A stretch of 64,000 nt of DNA from Lachnospiraceae bacterium (GTDB lineage: Bacteria > Bacillota > Clostridia > Lachnospirales > Lachnospiraceae), in NCBI GenBank assembly GCA_022781925.1, contig JALESO010000032.1, positions 29,445 through 93,444 on the forward strand. The letters run 5' to 3'. Every line of letters starts with the position of its first letter. The first letter of the stretch is position 1. The notes under the pieces are model-generated. The model was given only the letters and a program-made list of their open reading frames with translations. It ran no database searches and was not told where the DNA came from. A program made the position numbers and the translations under genes. Positions 26,161 through 34,783 of this stretch are shown here, in pieces.

Positions 26161-26988
26161 TTAATATAACTTATCAATCACTTCGTCTGAAATCGCATAA
26201 GTATGTTCCTGTGCCGGAAACGTACCGGCTTTCACTTCTGCGGAATAATCTGCAAAAGCCTGCTTCATGATCTCACCCACATTTGCAAAATGCTTTACAA
26301 ATTTTGGTGTGAAATCATCAAACATGCCAAGCATATCCTGGTTTACCAGTACCTGTCCGTCACAGCCTGCACCGGCTCCGATTCCGATGGTCGGAATGGA
26401 TACGGTCTTTGTGATGATTTCTGCAAGCTTGGCCGGAACACATTCCATTACAAGCATAGAGGCACCTGCTGCCTCAACTTTTTTCGCATCCTCTACCAGC
26501 TGACGGGCTGCTTCTTCGCTCTTGCCCTGTACCTTGAATCCACCAAAGGCATTGATGGACTGAGGCGTCAGTCCGATATGTGCGCATACCGGGATATCTG
26601 CTGCCACGATCGCCTCGATCTGCGGGCACACTCTGGCACCGCCCTCCAGTTTTACTCCATGTGCATGTCCCTCTTTCATCAGACGTCCTGCATTTAATAC
26701 TGCGTCATAGACAGATGTCTGATAAGACATAAACGGCATATCCGCCAGCACAAAGGCATTTTTTGCACCTCTGCTGACTGCCGCTGTGTGGGCGATCATA
26801 TCTTCCATGGTAACCGGTAACGTATTTTCATACCCCAGCATGGTATTTCCAAGAGAATCACCGATCAGCAATATCTCGATCCCTGCCGCATCCATGAGTT
26901 TTGCCATGGAATAATCGTAACAGGTGAGCATCGTGATCTTATCTCCGTTCTCTTTCTGCTTTTTCAACGTAGAAACTGTCGTTTTCAT
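26161..26988 (-). CDS. panB: 3-methyl-2-oxobutanoate hydroxymethyltransferase
   Basis: PanB adds a hydroxymethyl group from methylene-tetrahydrofolate to 2-ketoisovalerate, giving ketopantoate, the first committed step of pantothenate synthesis. At 275 residues it is full length. Family signatures include [21 protein letters not shown] near residue 40, MPFMSYQTS near residue 82, VKLEGG near residue 112 and [17 protein letters not shown] near residue 196. It overlaps the upstream gene by four bases (ATGA), so translation is coupled. Confidence 0.97.
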   Translation of the reverse strand: MKTTVSTLKKQKENGDKITMLTCYDYSMAKLMDAAGIEILLIGDSLGNTMLGYENTLPVTMEDMIAHTAAVSRGAKNAFVLADMPFMSYQTSVYDAVLNAGRLMKEGHAHGVKLEGGARVCPQIEAIVAADIPVCAHIGLTPQSINAFGGFKVQGKSEEAARQLVEDAKKVEAAGASMLVMECVPAKLAEIITKTVSIPTIGIGAGAGCDGQVLVNQDMLGMFDDFTPKFVKHFANVGEIMKQAFADYSAEVKAGTFPAQEHTYAISDEVIDKLY

Positions 26989-27827
26989 GATCTGATAATC
27001 CTTTCCATCTCAGAATAATCCCGCTCCGGATGTTTCTCTTTCGCAACTTTCAGCACTTCCACGGAAAGGTCCTGATAGATTTTCCGTGTCTGTCCGGATA
27101 AGCTGTCCAGATGATCCATAACCGTCGACAGGTCATTTCGCTCGATTGGTCCTGTCAGGGCACCAACCGGCCTGTACTGAACAATATTTTCCGTGTTCCC
27201 CATCATCAGCGGTGATAATGCGCGATGTGCATTTGCGGCGGAAAAGCCACAGTCCCGCAGCATTTCCTCACACATATTTGCCAGTCCCACATACAGATTG
27301 CTGACCATGGCGGCCGCCGCATGATAGCGTACTTTATCTTCCTTTGAAATAACTTCCACCGGATTTCCAAAACTCTCAAAGAGCCGCAGAAACCAGTTCA
27401 GGTATTTCGGATCACCCTCAATGGTAAAAAAAGCCTGGGAGATCACTTTGTAAGATTCATACTTATCATTAATGGCGAAAAGCGGATGGATAGAGTATCC
27501 ATAAGCGTGATAACGCTCAATATCCGAAAAGACAGCGGAACTTAAAGAGCCGCTGAAATGACTTATAATTTTATTCTGAATCGGAAGCATTTTTAACCGT
27601 TCCCACATTGGAGCAATCGCCGAATCCGGGATTGCCACAAAAAGGACATCACTGTCCTCTACCAGATTGCGTAAATTCATATACTGTCTGGTATTTGTAA
27701 AATCTGCTGCTTCTCTGGATGACTGCGGATTACGGCTGTAATATCCGGTCACCCTGACGTTGCGCTCGGTTAGATATTTTCCCAGTGAAAAACCTACTTT
27801 TCCTGCGCCAATAAATCCAATATTCAT
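26985..27827 (-). CDS. panG: Probable ketopantoate reductase PanG (Rossmann-DUF2520 protein)
   Basis: A 280-residue protein with an N-terminal NAD(P)-binding Rossmann motif ([16 protein letters not shown]) and a C-terminal DUF2520 domain. Proteins of this architecture include PanG, a ketopantoate reductase unrelated in sequence to PanE, described in Francisella and found in some Firmicutes. Here it is translationally coupled to panB by an ATGA overlap, and panE is not seen in the window, so ketopantoate reduction is the natural role. The ATG at 27827 is chosen because GGAGG lies seven bases upstream; the ORF itself opens earlier. Function is inferred from family and context. Confidence 0.75.
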   Translation of the reverse strand: MNIGFIGAGKVGFSLGKYLTERNVRVTGYYSRNPQSSREAADFTNTRQYMNLRNLVEDSDVLFVAIPDSAIAPMWERLKMLPIQNKIISHFSGSLSSAVFSDIERYHAYGYSIHPLFAINDKYESYKVISQAFFTIEGDPKYLNWFLRLFESFGNPVEVISKEDKVRYHAAAAMVSNLYVGLANMCEEMLRDCGFSAANAHRALSPLMMGNTENIVQYRPVGALTGPIERNDLSTVMDHLDSLSGQTRKIYQDLSVEVLKVAKEKHPERDYSEMERIIRS

Positions 27828-27989
27828 AAGCATCCCTCCATTCTTCATGGCGGGACAGTGAGTCTCGTTTGCATCCTGCAATACAAGCTCCGTTTCAAAA
27901 TAAGAAATACAAGGTATCGTTTCCTTTCGGAATACCATCCGCACGACATTATACCACCGCGAATGGTATTCGTAAAGGAATTTTTACAA

Positions 27990-28802
27990 TCAGGAAATCA
28001 TCTGCTCATATTCCTTCAGCCAGCGGCGGCGGATCTCTTCTTCCCGCCCTTTCCAGTTAAAGGCATGGGAAGCTTCCGCGACTTTTTTCCGCTCGGCATA
28101 GTATTCTTCCTGATCCGATACATCGGAAAAATGGGAATATGCCTCTTTCATGGTCTTAAACTGAAGTTCCGGCAGCCCGGTGTCCGCAGGATCGTCCTCG
28201 GAAATGTAATTCATGGCATACAGATAGCACAGCCTGGATGCCTCCGTATGGGATTTCTGATACGCCATGGAAAACATCCGGGCAGCCTCCGGGAAAAGAA
28301 ACAGTCTGGCATAGACCACCCCCAGATTGTGCATGATATGTCCCTGCAGTTCCTCCGTCATCTGCCGCAGGAATTCCGGCTGAAGCAGTTCCAGATAGCC
28401 GCAGGCAGCATAACGGTACCGCTTCTTTGCCAGATAATAGTCTGCCTTCATCTTTCTGCGCTCCATGGAATTTTTTCCGCGCATTTTTTCAATGATCCGC
28501 TCCACTTCCTTCTGCTCCTGTCTGGAGTAATAACCGGAGGACGCAAAAAGAAGCGCCGCACATTCATACACATCCCGGTGTCTCTGATACAGCCGCCTCA
28601 GCTGTCCTGCCAGTTCCGCATCCCCAAGGCCTTCTGCGATCCACTGGAAAAATTCTGTCCCCATCCAGCTCTCATCCAGAAGGAACAGATTGGATTCCAT
28701 GGCATAACACAACTCTTCCATCGTGTATACATGCAAAGACAGCATCTCCAGATATAGCGGATAGTCCGCTTTCTTATATGTACATAACTTTAATGCACCC
28801 AT
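27990..28802 (-). CDS. Hypothetical helical-repeat (TPR-like) protein
   Basis: I do not recognise a named family with confidence. The 270-residue protein is rich in helices and contains TPR-like stretches (for example HNLGVVYARLFLFPEAARMFSMAYQKSH near residue 157). No signal peptide or membrane segment is seen. It starts 17 bases after the Hsp70/actin-like gene and is the last of three co-directional genes with the large protein at 30114-33209, which suggests a common complex. No enzyme motif is visible. Confidence 0.7.
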   Translation of the reverse strand: MGALKLCTYKKADYPLYLEMLSLHVYTMEELCYAMESNLFLLDESWMGTEFFQWIAEGLGDAELAGQLRRLYQRHRDVYECAALLFASSGYYSRQEQKEVERIIEKMRGKNSMERRKMKADYYLAKKRYRYAACGYLELLQPEFLRQMTEELQGHIMHNLGVVYARLFLFPEAARMFSMAYQKSHTEASRLCYLYAMNYISEDDPADTGLPELQFKTMKEAYSHFSDVSDQEEYYAERKKVAEASHAFNWKGREEEIRRRWLKEYEQMIS

Positions 28803-28819
28803 GATTTATCCTTCCTGTC

Positions 28820-30106
28820 TCAAAAAGCTTTTTTATATTTTCTGTCATATACGGAGGATCGTTCCTCCGGTTCAAAGGTGACCGGAAACTCCCAGACTTT
28901 TCCGGAGCTTTCAAAAAGTTCCCCAAATCCGTCATCCTCCAGCCGGAGCACGACGTTCCGTCCGTTTTTGGCCAGTGCCCGGATCCGAAACCGCAAGGTT
29001 TTCTCCGGACGGTCCGGCAGATCCGTCAATGGGAAGACACGGGTCTGTGTATTGATCCGTCCGATCTCGCCGACGATCACGGACAACTCCGGTGTCCCGT
29101 CATACAACAATGTATATTCCGGTACAGGTGCAAACCAGTTCTGTCCGGCTTCCACCAGGCGGATGGCTGCATTTTCATCACCGCGCTGTACCTGCAGCCG
29201 GATCTCTCCCTGCATTTTGTACTCGCAGTTATAGAAAAATCCCCAGAAAGAAGCATCCGTATATCGGTATCCTGCATAACAGGCTCCCTTTGTAAAAAGA
29301 TTTTTGCCTAAAAATACACGCTTGTTTCCACCAAGCACCCGCAGGGATTCCTTCAGCCATGCCCCGTCAAATCCGTCTCCCACGAAATATACCGCAGAGA
29401 TCATATGGCTGGCAAATGCCTCACGGATAAGATTGGAAAAGAATTCATCTTTTACCCTGGCATCCTGATGCACATATGACGGAACCTCCCACACTTTCTT
29501 CTCCGCAGTCACTATCTGGACTTTCGCTCCATGCCGCCGGTGCAGCAGATAAAAGGTAACCTGCTCCGAAGCAAAATCAAACAATGCCACGTCATGCTGC
29601 CACAACAATGCCTCCTGATGATAGGTATGTGCAAAAAAACTCTCTCCATGATCCATCAGGAAAAACTGTTCTTCCGAAAACTCCAGTTCCTCCCGGATCC
29701 GGTGAAACACCGTAACCACCTGTTTTGTGATCTCCGGAACCGTAATGCTCACGCACAGTTCCTGCGCATCAAAACGATACCGGTCCTTCAGCCGGATCAG
29801 CCGCTGGATAAACTGTCGGAGCAGCCCCTGATAAAACTGCTGCTCTCCATTCGCCTCCTCCAGTGCGCGCTGATACAGATGATCAAAAAAATCCCCCTGG
29901 GGATTTTCCTTTCTCTTCAGTGCTTCCTCCCCGTAAAATGTATGACCGGAATCTGCCAGATACATGGCTGCCGGAATCCCGTACCGCTCCTTTGCAGCTC
30001 CGGTCATGATGGTCTCCGGCTCTTCCATTCCCCTGCCGAACAGGCTTACCATGGCCTGTGTATCGGTAAGGTCGATTCCCATATATAATATTTTCTTCTG
30101 TTCCAC
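28820..30106 (-). CDS. Degenerate Hsp70/actin-like protein (DUF5716-like)
   Basis: A 428-residue protein that I assign tentatively to DUF5716, a Lachnospiraceae family. Its N-terminal 270 residues follow the actin/Hsp70 layout: phosphate-1 loop YMGIDLTDTQAMVSLF at residues 8-23, phosphate-2 region VALFDFASEQVTFYLL near residue 192 (DFA instead of DLG), and adenosine motif VYFVGDGFDGAWLKESL near residue 240. The C-terminal 130 residues are beta-rich, like a substrate-binding domain. Substitutions suggest weakened or lost ATPase activity. It is 7 bases downstream of the large DUF5717-like gene. Confidence 0.7.
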   Translation of the reverse strand: MEQKKILYMGIDLTDTQAMVSLFGRGMEEPETIMTGAAKERYGIPAAMYLADSGHTFYGEEALKRKENPQGDFFDHLYQRALEEANGEQQFYQGLLRQFIQRLIRLKDRYRFDAQELCVSITVPEITKQVVTVFHRIREELEFSEEQFFLMDHGESFFAHTYHQEALLWQHDVALFDFASEQVTFYLLHRRHGAKVQIVTAEKKVWEVPSYVHQDARVKDEFFSNLIREAFASHMISAVYFVGDGFDGAWLKESLRVLGGNKRVFLGKNLFTKGACYAGYRYTDASFWGFFYNCEYKMQGEIRLQVQRGDENAAIRLVEAGQNWFAPVPEYTLLYDGTPELSVIVGEIGRINTQTRVFPLTDLPDRPEKTLRFRIRALAKNGRNVVLRLEDDGFGELFESSGKVWEFPVTFEPEERSSVYDRKYKKAF

Positions 30107-30113
30107 CCGTTAT

Positions 30114-33100
30114 TTACTCCTCTATCGCCTGAAACAGTACATCTGTCAGGTCTGTCAGTTCTGCATATTGATAAGCGTCCTGCGTATTGCCGGCTGCCGA
30201 CAGGCGGAGCAGTTTTCCATACCGGGTATCGCCCCAGTTTTCTGTCTCCGATGCCGGAAGCGTTCCTTCCGCAATACAGTCCCCTTCTCTATTCCGGATC
30301 ACATAATGCTCCGGACAGGAGCGGATCTCCCGACAGGTATAACTGTAAATACCCGGAAGGACTTCTTTCATATCTCCGGTTTTATCCTGCCATCCCGGTG
30401 CAGTTCTGCAAATACGCAGATACTCTCCCGGCGTGTCCACACAGGTCACGGCATCGCTTCCAAACAGCAGATATTTCCGCTGCAGTTTTTCCGGAAGCTT
30501 TGCATAGAAATCAAACGCTTTCTGTTCCAGCACAAATCCTTTCAGGATCCGTTCCGCAATTTGCCAGTCTTCCTGTTCCGGCTTTTCGCTGTCACACGCA
30601 CAATTTTTCAAAAATGCCGCCCGGCAGAATTTCTGCCGGACCGGTTCTTTATCAAGCACCTGACGCAGATGCGCTCTGACTGCCTGCGGAAACGGCTCTT
30701 TTCCCCTCATATACTGCCAGGAAAACCATGTCTCATACGCCCGCAGAAGCACTTCTTCCGTCTCACATTCTGTCAGTTTCTGATACACCGCTTCATGCTC
30801 CGGCAGGAACGTTCCGGTAAACAGCATATGCAGCATCAGTTTTTCTTCGTAAGGCTGTACGTCCATGCCCTGCGCCTCTGCCGCCCGGATCCGTTCTTCC
30901 ATCACTGCCAGCGGTCCTGCAAACTGATCCAGCTGCTCCTTCAGGGAACGGCTGTCTGCTGCCGGATCAGATTTCTGCTCCTGCGCTGCTCCTTCTTCTT
31001 CCTGATAAATGTGTGTGCCCGACAGCATTTTCTTTAAATGAAACTGATCCCTTGCGGTATACAGTCTGCCACCGGTGCTCTCATACAGCACGACAAAGGG
31101 CTTTTTCTCCAGGTAGATATACGTTCCCCGGTCAAACACCGGCACCTGCTGGATCTCTTCTTTTTCCGCCTGTAAAATATGAAGGTTTGGCATCGCATCA
31201 TTCATGACACGAATCCGGTAGCAGCATTCCGCCTGTTTCTTCCAGCTGTCCCATTCCGCCTTCGTACACTGGCGCCGCACTTCTTCGTAGATCACCGCCA
31301 GATCTTCATTCATCTCTCCCGCCAGCAGTTCCTGTTTTGCGAAATTGCGGATCAGCACCAGATAAGCATCCCAGCTTTTTCCAAGACGTTTTCTGTTTTT
31401 CACCATGTGGGCATACAGCATGGCTTTCCGCTTCGCCGGAAGGGAACTGTTTCTGGAAAAATAATGCAGCACTTCATTCGGAAGCATGCCGTTTGCCTTG
31501 TTCCAGGAAAGAATATATGCCTCATACAGCCCCGCAATTTTCAGATGCTGTACGATTCCTTTCTGAAACCATGGAAAATACACATCCCCATATTGATTGC
31601 ATTTGATTAGATATCCGCAGATTGTCCGCAGGGCACGCTCCTCCGGATTCATCCGGTATCCCCGGCATAAAAGCTGGAAAAACAACGGTTCAAACTGCTT
31701 CTGGCTCTGCGCCATGGCAAAGATACGCTGTACAAGCCCACTGGTGAGACGTCCCTGTTTCATCATCCATACAAGGACACGGCGCTCAAACAGATCAAAC
31801 TGTCGCAGTAGTTCCGGATGGTTACACAGAAGTTTTGCTGTCTCTTCATAAAACACCGGGCTGCAACTTCCGGAAAGCATATATTTGCGCAGCCATTGAT
31901 ATTTGCGCTCCGGATTGCGCACCAGCGCTTCATCGGTGCGCAGCAGGATCCACACCAGGACCGGATGGTTCGGATATTTCAGATAGATCTCCCTGATCCG
32001 CTTCGTCACATCCCGGATATAGGAAGGGGTCTCCCCGATCGTCGTCAGATACAGATAAAACGCACTCAGCGGTGTCCGCTGGCTGGTGATGGTCCGTGCC
32101 ATGTTATGGGAAAGCCGGTCTGCTTCTGCCTTTTCCCCGCACATCAGAAGTGCATAGATCCGGTACAGCAGTGTCCACTCATTATCCGGATGGATGCGTT
32201 CAGCCTCCGTAAGCAATGGTTCCATCTCTTCTTTCCACTGTGCCGCCGTCAGTTCCTCCCGGCAGAACTCCAGATACTTCTGTTCCATCCGGGCACGCAG
32301 CTTTGTGCTCTTCCATGCATCGGATTTTTCCGGGTGCTGCGGCGGCATAGTCACCTCAATCTGCACCGCCTCCGTCTGAAATGCGGTTTTCAGCAGAATC
32401 CGTCCATAATTTTTTCCTGCATGAAGTCCGCCCGGTACGATCTGATAGGCAAGTTCCGCATGTTTTCCGATGAAATCATACATCCCGATCTGATGCTTCT
32501 CCAGCCGGATAAATGCCGCATCACTGAAAGCCTCAATATGGATATCTCCCCATTCCTGCTTCTCAATATCCAGAAAATCTGTCTGGATCTTAGTGCCTGC
32601 CTTATAGGTCCGCTCCGGCCGTGCAATGCAAAAACCGTTCCGTTTCTTTTTGCCGCATCCCACCAGAAACTCTTCCATCTCATGGGTTCCCCTGCCATGC
32701 TGGGTCAGTCCGCGGTACAGCAGCTTCAGATAACCGTTGTCATGCTGCAATACATTCACAAAATAGGGCGATTTGAACACCCGCAGTGCTTCCTCCCAGT
32801 TCAGCTTGCACAGATTGGTAAAATCATTTAACGTCTTGATCTTCCCAATGGAAGATGTCAGATAATGTCTGGTAATATCCGCCCGAAACGGCAGCAGATA
32901 TTCCCCCACATTACTTGTGATCACAAAGGTTCCCTGATCGGACATCCCCTCAGCCATCGCATCCGCCCGATATTGAAACCGTACCTGGATCTTAGTCCCG
33001 TGAAATTCCGTCGTCTCACACGTCACATGCGGATTTTCGCAGGTTATCATTCCTCGCACTTCCTGTGCACTGCTGCTGTGAAACAGAAACGTTCCCTCAA

Positions 33101-33209
33101 ATACTTCGTTTTCAACCGCTGAAAATCTCAGATTCATATCCGGCAGCAGCAGACACGTTTCCTCGTAATCAAATTTTTCCTGTAAGATCTCCTGCAATTT
33201 TCTCTTCAT
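30114..33209 (-). CDS. Large DUF5717-like protein of unknown function
   Basis: A 1031-residue cytosolic-looking protein, tentatively DUF5717. About 300 N-terminal residues appear beta-rich with repeated Ig-like modules (the phrases NLRFSAVENEVFEGTFLF and FVITSNVGEYLLPFRADIT recur in style). Residues 300-700 look like alpha-helical repeats of the TPR/HAT kind. The rest mixes helices with beta-strand segments. No signal peptide, membrane segment or catalytic motif is visible. It heads an operon with the Hsp70/actin-like protein and the TPR-like protein. Confidence 0.7.
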   Translation of the reverse strand: MKRKLQEILQEKFDYEETCLLLPDMNLRFSAVENEVFEGTFLFHSSSAQEVRGMITCENPHVTCETTEFHGTKIQVRFQYRADAMAEGMSDQGTFVITSNVGEYLLPFRADITRHYLTSSIGKIKTLNDFTNLCKLNWEEALRVFKSPYFVNVLQHDNGYLKLLYRGLTQHGRGTHEMEEFLVGCGKKKRNGFCIARPERTYKAGTKIQTDFLDIEKQEWGDIHIEAFSDAAFIRLEKHQIGMYDFIGKHAELAYQIVPGGLHAGKNYGRILLKTAFQTEAVQIEVTMPPQHPEKSDAWKSTKLRARMEQKYLEFCREELTAAQWKEEMEPLLTEAERIHPDNEWTLLYRIYALLMCGEKAEADRLSHNMARTITSQRTPLSAFYLYLTTIGETPSYIRDVTKRIREIYLKYPNHPVLVWILLRTDEALVRNPERKYQWLRKYMLSGSCSPVFYEETAKLLCNHPELLRQFDLFERRVLVWMMKQGRLTSGLVQRIFAMAQSQKQFEPLFFQLLCRGYRMNPEERALRTICGYLIKCNQYGDVYFPWFQKGIVQHLKIAGLYEAYILSWNKANGMLPNEVLHYFSRNSSLPAKRKAMLYAHMVKNRKRLGKSWDAYLVLIRNFAKQELLAGEMNEDLAVIYEEVRRQCTKAEWDSWKKQAECCYRIRVMNDAMPNLHILQAEKEEIQQVPVFDRGTYIYLEKKPFVVLYESTGGRLYTARDQFHLKKMLSGTHIYQEEEGAAQEQKSDPAADSRSLKEQLDQFAGPLAVMEERIRAAEAQGMDVQPYEEKLMLHMLFTGTFLPEHEAVYQKLTECETEEVLLRAYETWFSWQYMRGKEPFPQAVRAHLRQVLDKEPVRQKFCRAAFLKNCACDSEKPEQEDWQIAERILKGFVLEQKAFDFYAKLPEKLQRKYLLFGSDAVTCVDTPGEYLRICRTAPGWQDKTGDMKEVLPGIYSYTCREIRSCPEHYVIRNREGDCIAEGTLPASETENWGDTRYGKLLRLSAAGNTQDAYQYAELTDLTDVLFQAIEE

Positions 33210-33244
33210 CGTATAACCTGCTTCCCGGGATTTTGGTTTTTTAT

Positions 33245-33272
33245 TTGCTTTTTTCCCCGTTTTCTCTATAAT
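33245..33272 (+). promoter_or_regulatory. Possible promoter of the ClC channel gene
   Basis: TTGCTT (33245-33250), a 16-base spacer and TATAAT (33267-33272). It would leave a leader of about 160 bases, containing the small hairpin AGAAAG-TACG-CTTTCT, before the start codon. A second candidate, TTGAGA and TATTTT, lies closer to the gene. Confidence 0.45.
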
Positions 33273-33439
33273 ATTAAAGTATAAATCATTTTGAATTTTC
33301 TTGCAATGTCAGGGAAATAAGAAAGTACGCTTTCTGACTTCACAAAACGCTGTTTTACTGTTTTCAAAGTACAGAAATAACTCTGCGTGATTGTTGAGAT
33401 ACACGGAGCGTACATTATTTTACACCGGGAGAAAAAGTT

Positions 33440-34702
33440 ATGTTTGAATCATATAAGAATGTAATAAAAAGAGGCGGTTCCCATCTGGTGACATCGCTGC
33501 GGGCGATCGTCTTTGCTGTTCTGACAGGAACGGTACTTGGATTTGTAGGCACTGCCTTTTATTACTGCATGCAGACCGTCACCACCATGCGGCTGGATCA
33601 TCCGTGGCTGATCTTTCTTCTGCCGCTGGCCGGTGTGCTGATCGTCTGGCTGTACCACCTGCTGCATGATGAGAAAGATACCGGAACCAATCTGGTTTTA
33701 TCCGCCATCCATTCCAACGAAAACATTCCGCTGCGCATGGCGCCACTAATCTTTATCGCCACCCTGCTAACTCACCTCTTCGGCGGTTCGGCCGGACGCG
33801 AGGGCGCTGCCCTGCAGCTTGGCGGCAGCATCGGCAATTCCCTTGGAAAATTGTTTCATTTTGACGAAAAAGACCAGCACATCATGATCATGTGCGGTAT
33901 GAGTGCCGCATTCTCCGCATTGTTCGGCACACCCCTGGCAGCGGCGATTTTTTCCATGGAAGTTGTCAGTGTCGGCATCATGCATTATTCCGCACTGGTT
34001 CCATGCGTGATCGCTTCCCTAACCGCCCACGGTATCGCATCCTCCTGTGGCATTGCACCGGAAATCTTTCCAATTGCATCCATCCCGGCTTTTACGCCGA
34101 AAACCGCCCTGATCATCGGCGTGTTTGCTGTATTGTGTGCTTTGGTCAGCATTCTGTTTTGCACCATCCTTCACAATGCAGAACGGCTGTACAAACGCTT
34201 TTTCAAAAATCCGTATGTGCGCGCGCTGGTGGGCGGTCTCATCGTCATTGGTCTGACCATGCTGGTGGGAAATCAGACCTATAACGGAACCGGCATGAGC
34301 ATCATTGCCGGATGTATGGAAGGAAATACCGTCTTTCCACTGGCGTTCCTGTTAAAAATGATTTTCACCGCCGCAACCCTGGGTGCCGGATACAAAGGCG
34401 GCGAGATCGTGCCGACCCTCTTCATCGGAGCCACATTTGGTACATTTTTCGCCTCTGTCTTCGGATGCTCCGTTCCGCTGTGCGCTGCCGTCGGCATGGG
34501 AGCTGTATTCTGCGGCGTCACCAACAGTCCGATCACATCTCTGCTGATCTGCTTTGAGCTGTTTGGTTTTGAGGGAATGCCATATTTTCTCATTGCTATT
34601 GCATTAAGCTATATGCTGTCCGGATATTACGGACTGTACAGCAGCCAGAAAATTATTTATTCCAAGTATAAAACGGAATATATTAACCGGAAAACACATT
34701 AA
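33440..34702 (+). CDS. ClC family chloride/proton (or fluoride) channel-exchanger
   Basis: A 420-residue membrane protein of the ClC family, with the selectivity elements GSAGREGAALQLGGSIG near residue 114 (gating Glu in GREGA) and a conserved GVTNSPITSLLICFELFG near residue 357. About 10-11 hydrophobic helices are visible. No CBS domains follow. The GREG signature fits Cl-/H+ exchangers, and nothing nearby (no crcB-type fluoride riboswitch seen) points to fluoride. It is transcribed alone, against the general direction, between the large DUF5717 gene and recG, with CGGGAG before its ATG. Confidence 0.9.
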   Translation: MFESYKNVIKRGGSHLVTSLRAIVFAVLTGTVLGFVGTAFYYCMQTVTTMRLDHPWLIFLLPLAGVLIVWLYHLLHDEKDTGTNLVLSAIHSNENIPLRMAPLIFIATLLTHLFGGSAGREGAALQLGGSIGNSLGKLFHFDEKDQHIMIMCGMSAAFSALFGTPLAAAIFSMEVVSVGIMHYSALVPCVIASLTAHGIASSCGIAPEIFPIASIPAFTPKTALIIGVFAVLCALVSILFCTILHNAERLYKRFFKNPYVRALVGGLIVIGLTMLVGNQTYNGTGMSIIAGCMEGNTVFPLAFLLKMIFTAATLGAGYKGGEIVPTLFIGATFGTFFASVFGCSVPLCAAVGMGAVFCGVTNSPITSLLICFELFGFEGMPYFLIAIALSYMLSGYYGLYSSQKIIYSKYKTEYINRKTH

Positions 34703-34721
34703 TGATCTAAAAGTCAAAAAC

Positions 34722-34763
34722 AAAAATGCTCACATCCAGTCAAATACCGGAGTGAGCATTTTT
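34722..34763. terminator. Bidirectional terminator between ClC gene and recG
   Basis: AAAAATGCTCAC and GTGAGCATTTTT form a perfect 12-bp stem with an 18-base loop, flanked by A/T runs on both sides. It lies between the convergent ClC and recG genes. Confidence 0.9.
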
Positions 34764-34783
34764 ATTCTCTTTTCTTATATTTT

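Noticed and set aside
31818..32831. 337-residue open frame on the plus strand
   Set aside because: Antisense to the large DUF5717-like gene. The composition (His/Pro/Leu/Arg rich) is typical of shadow frames.
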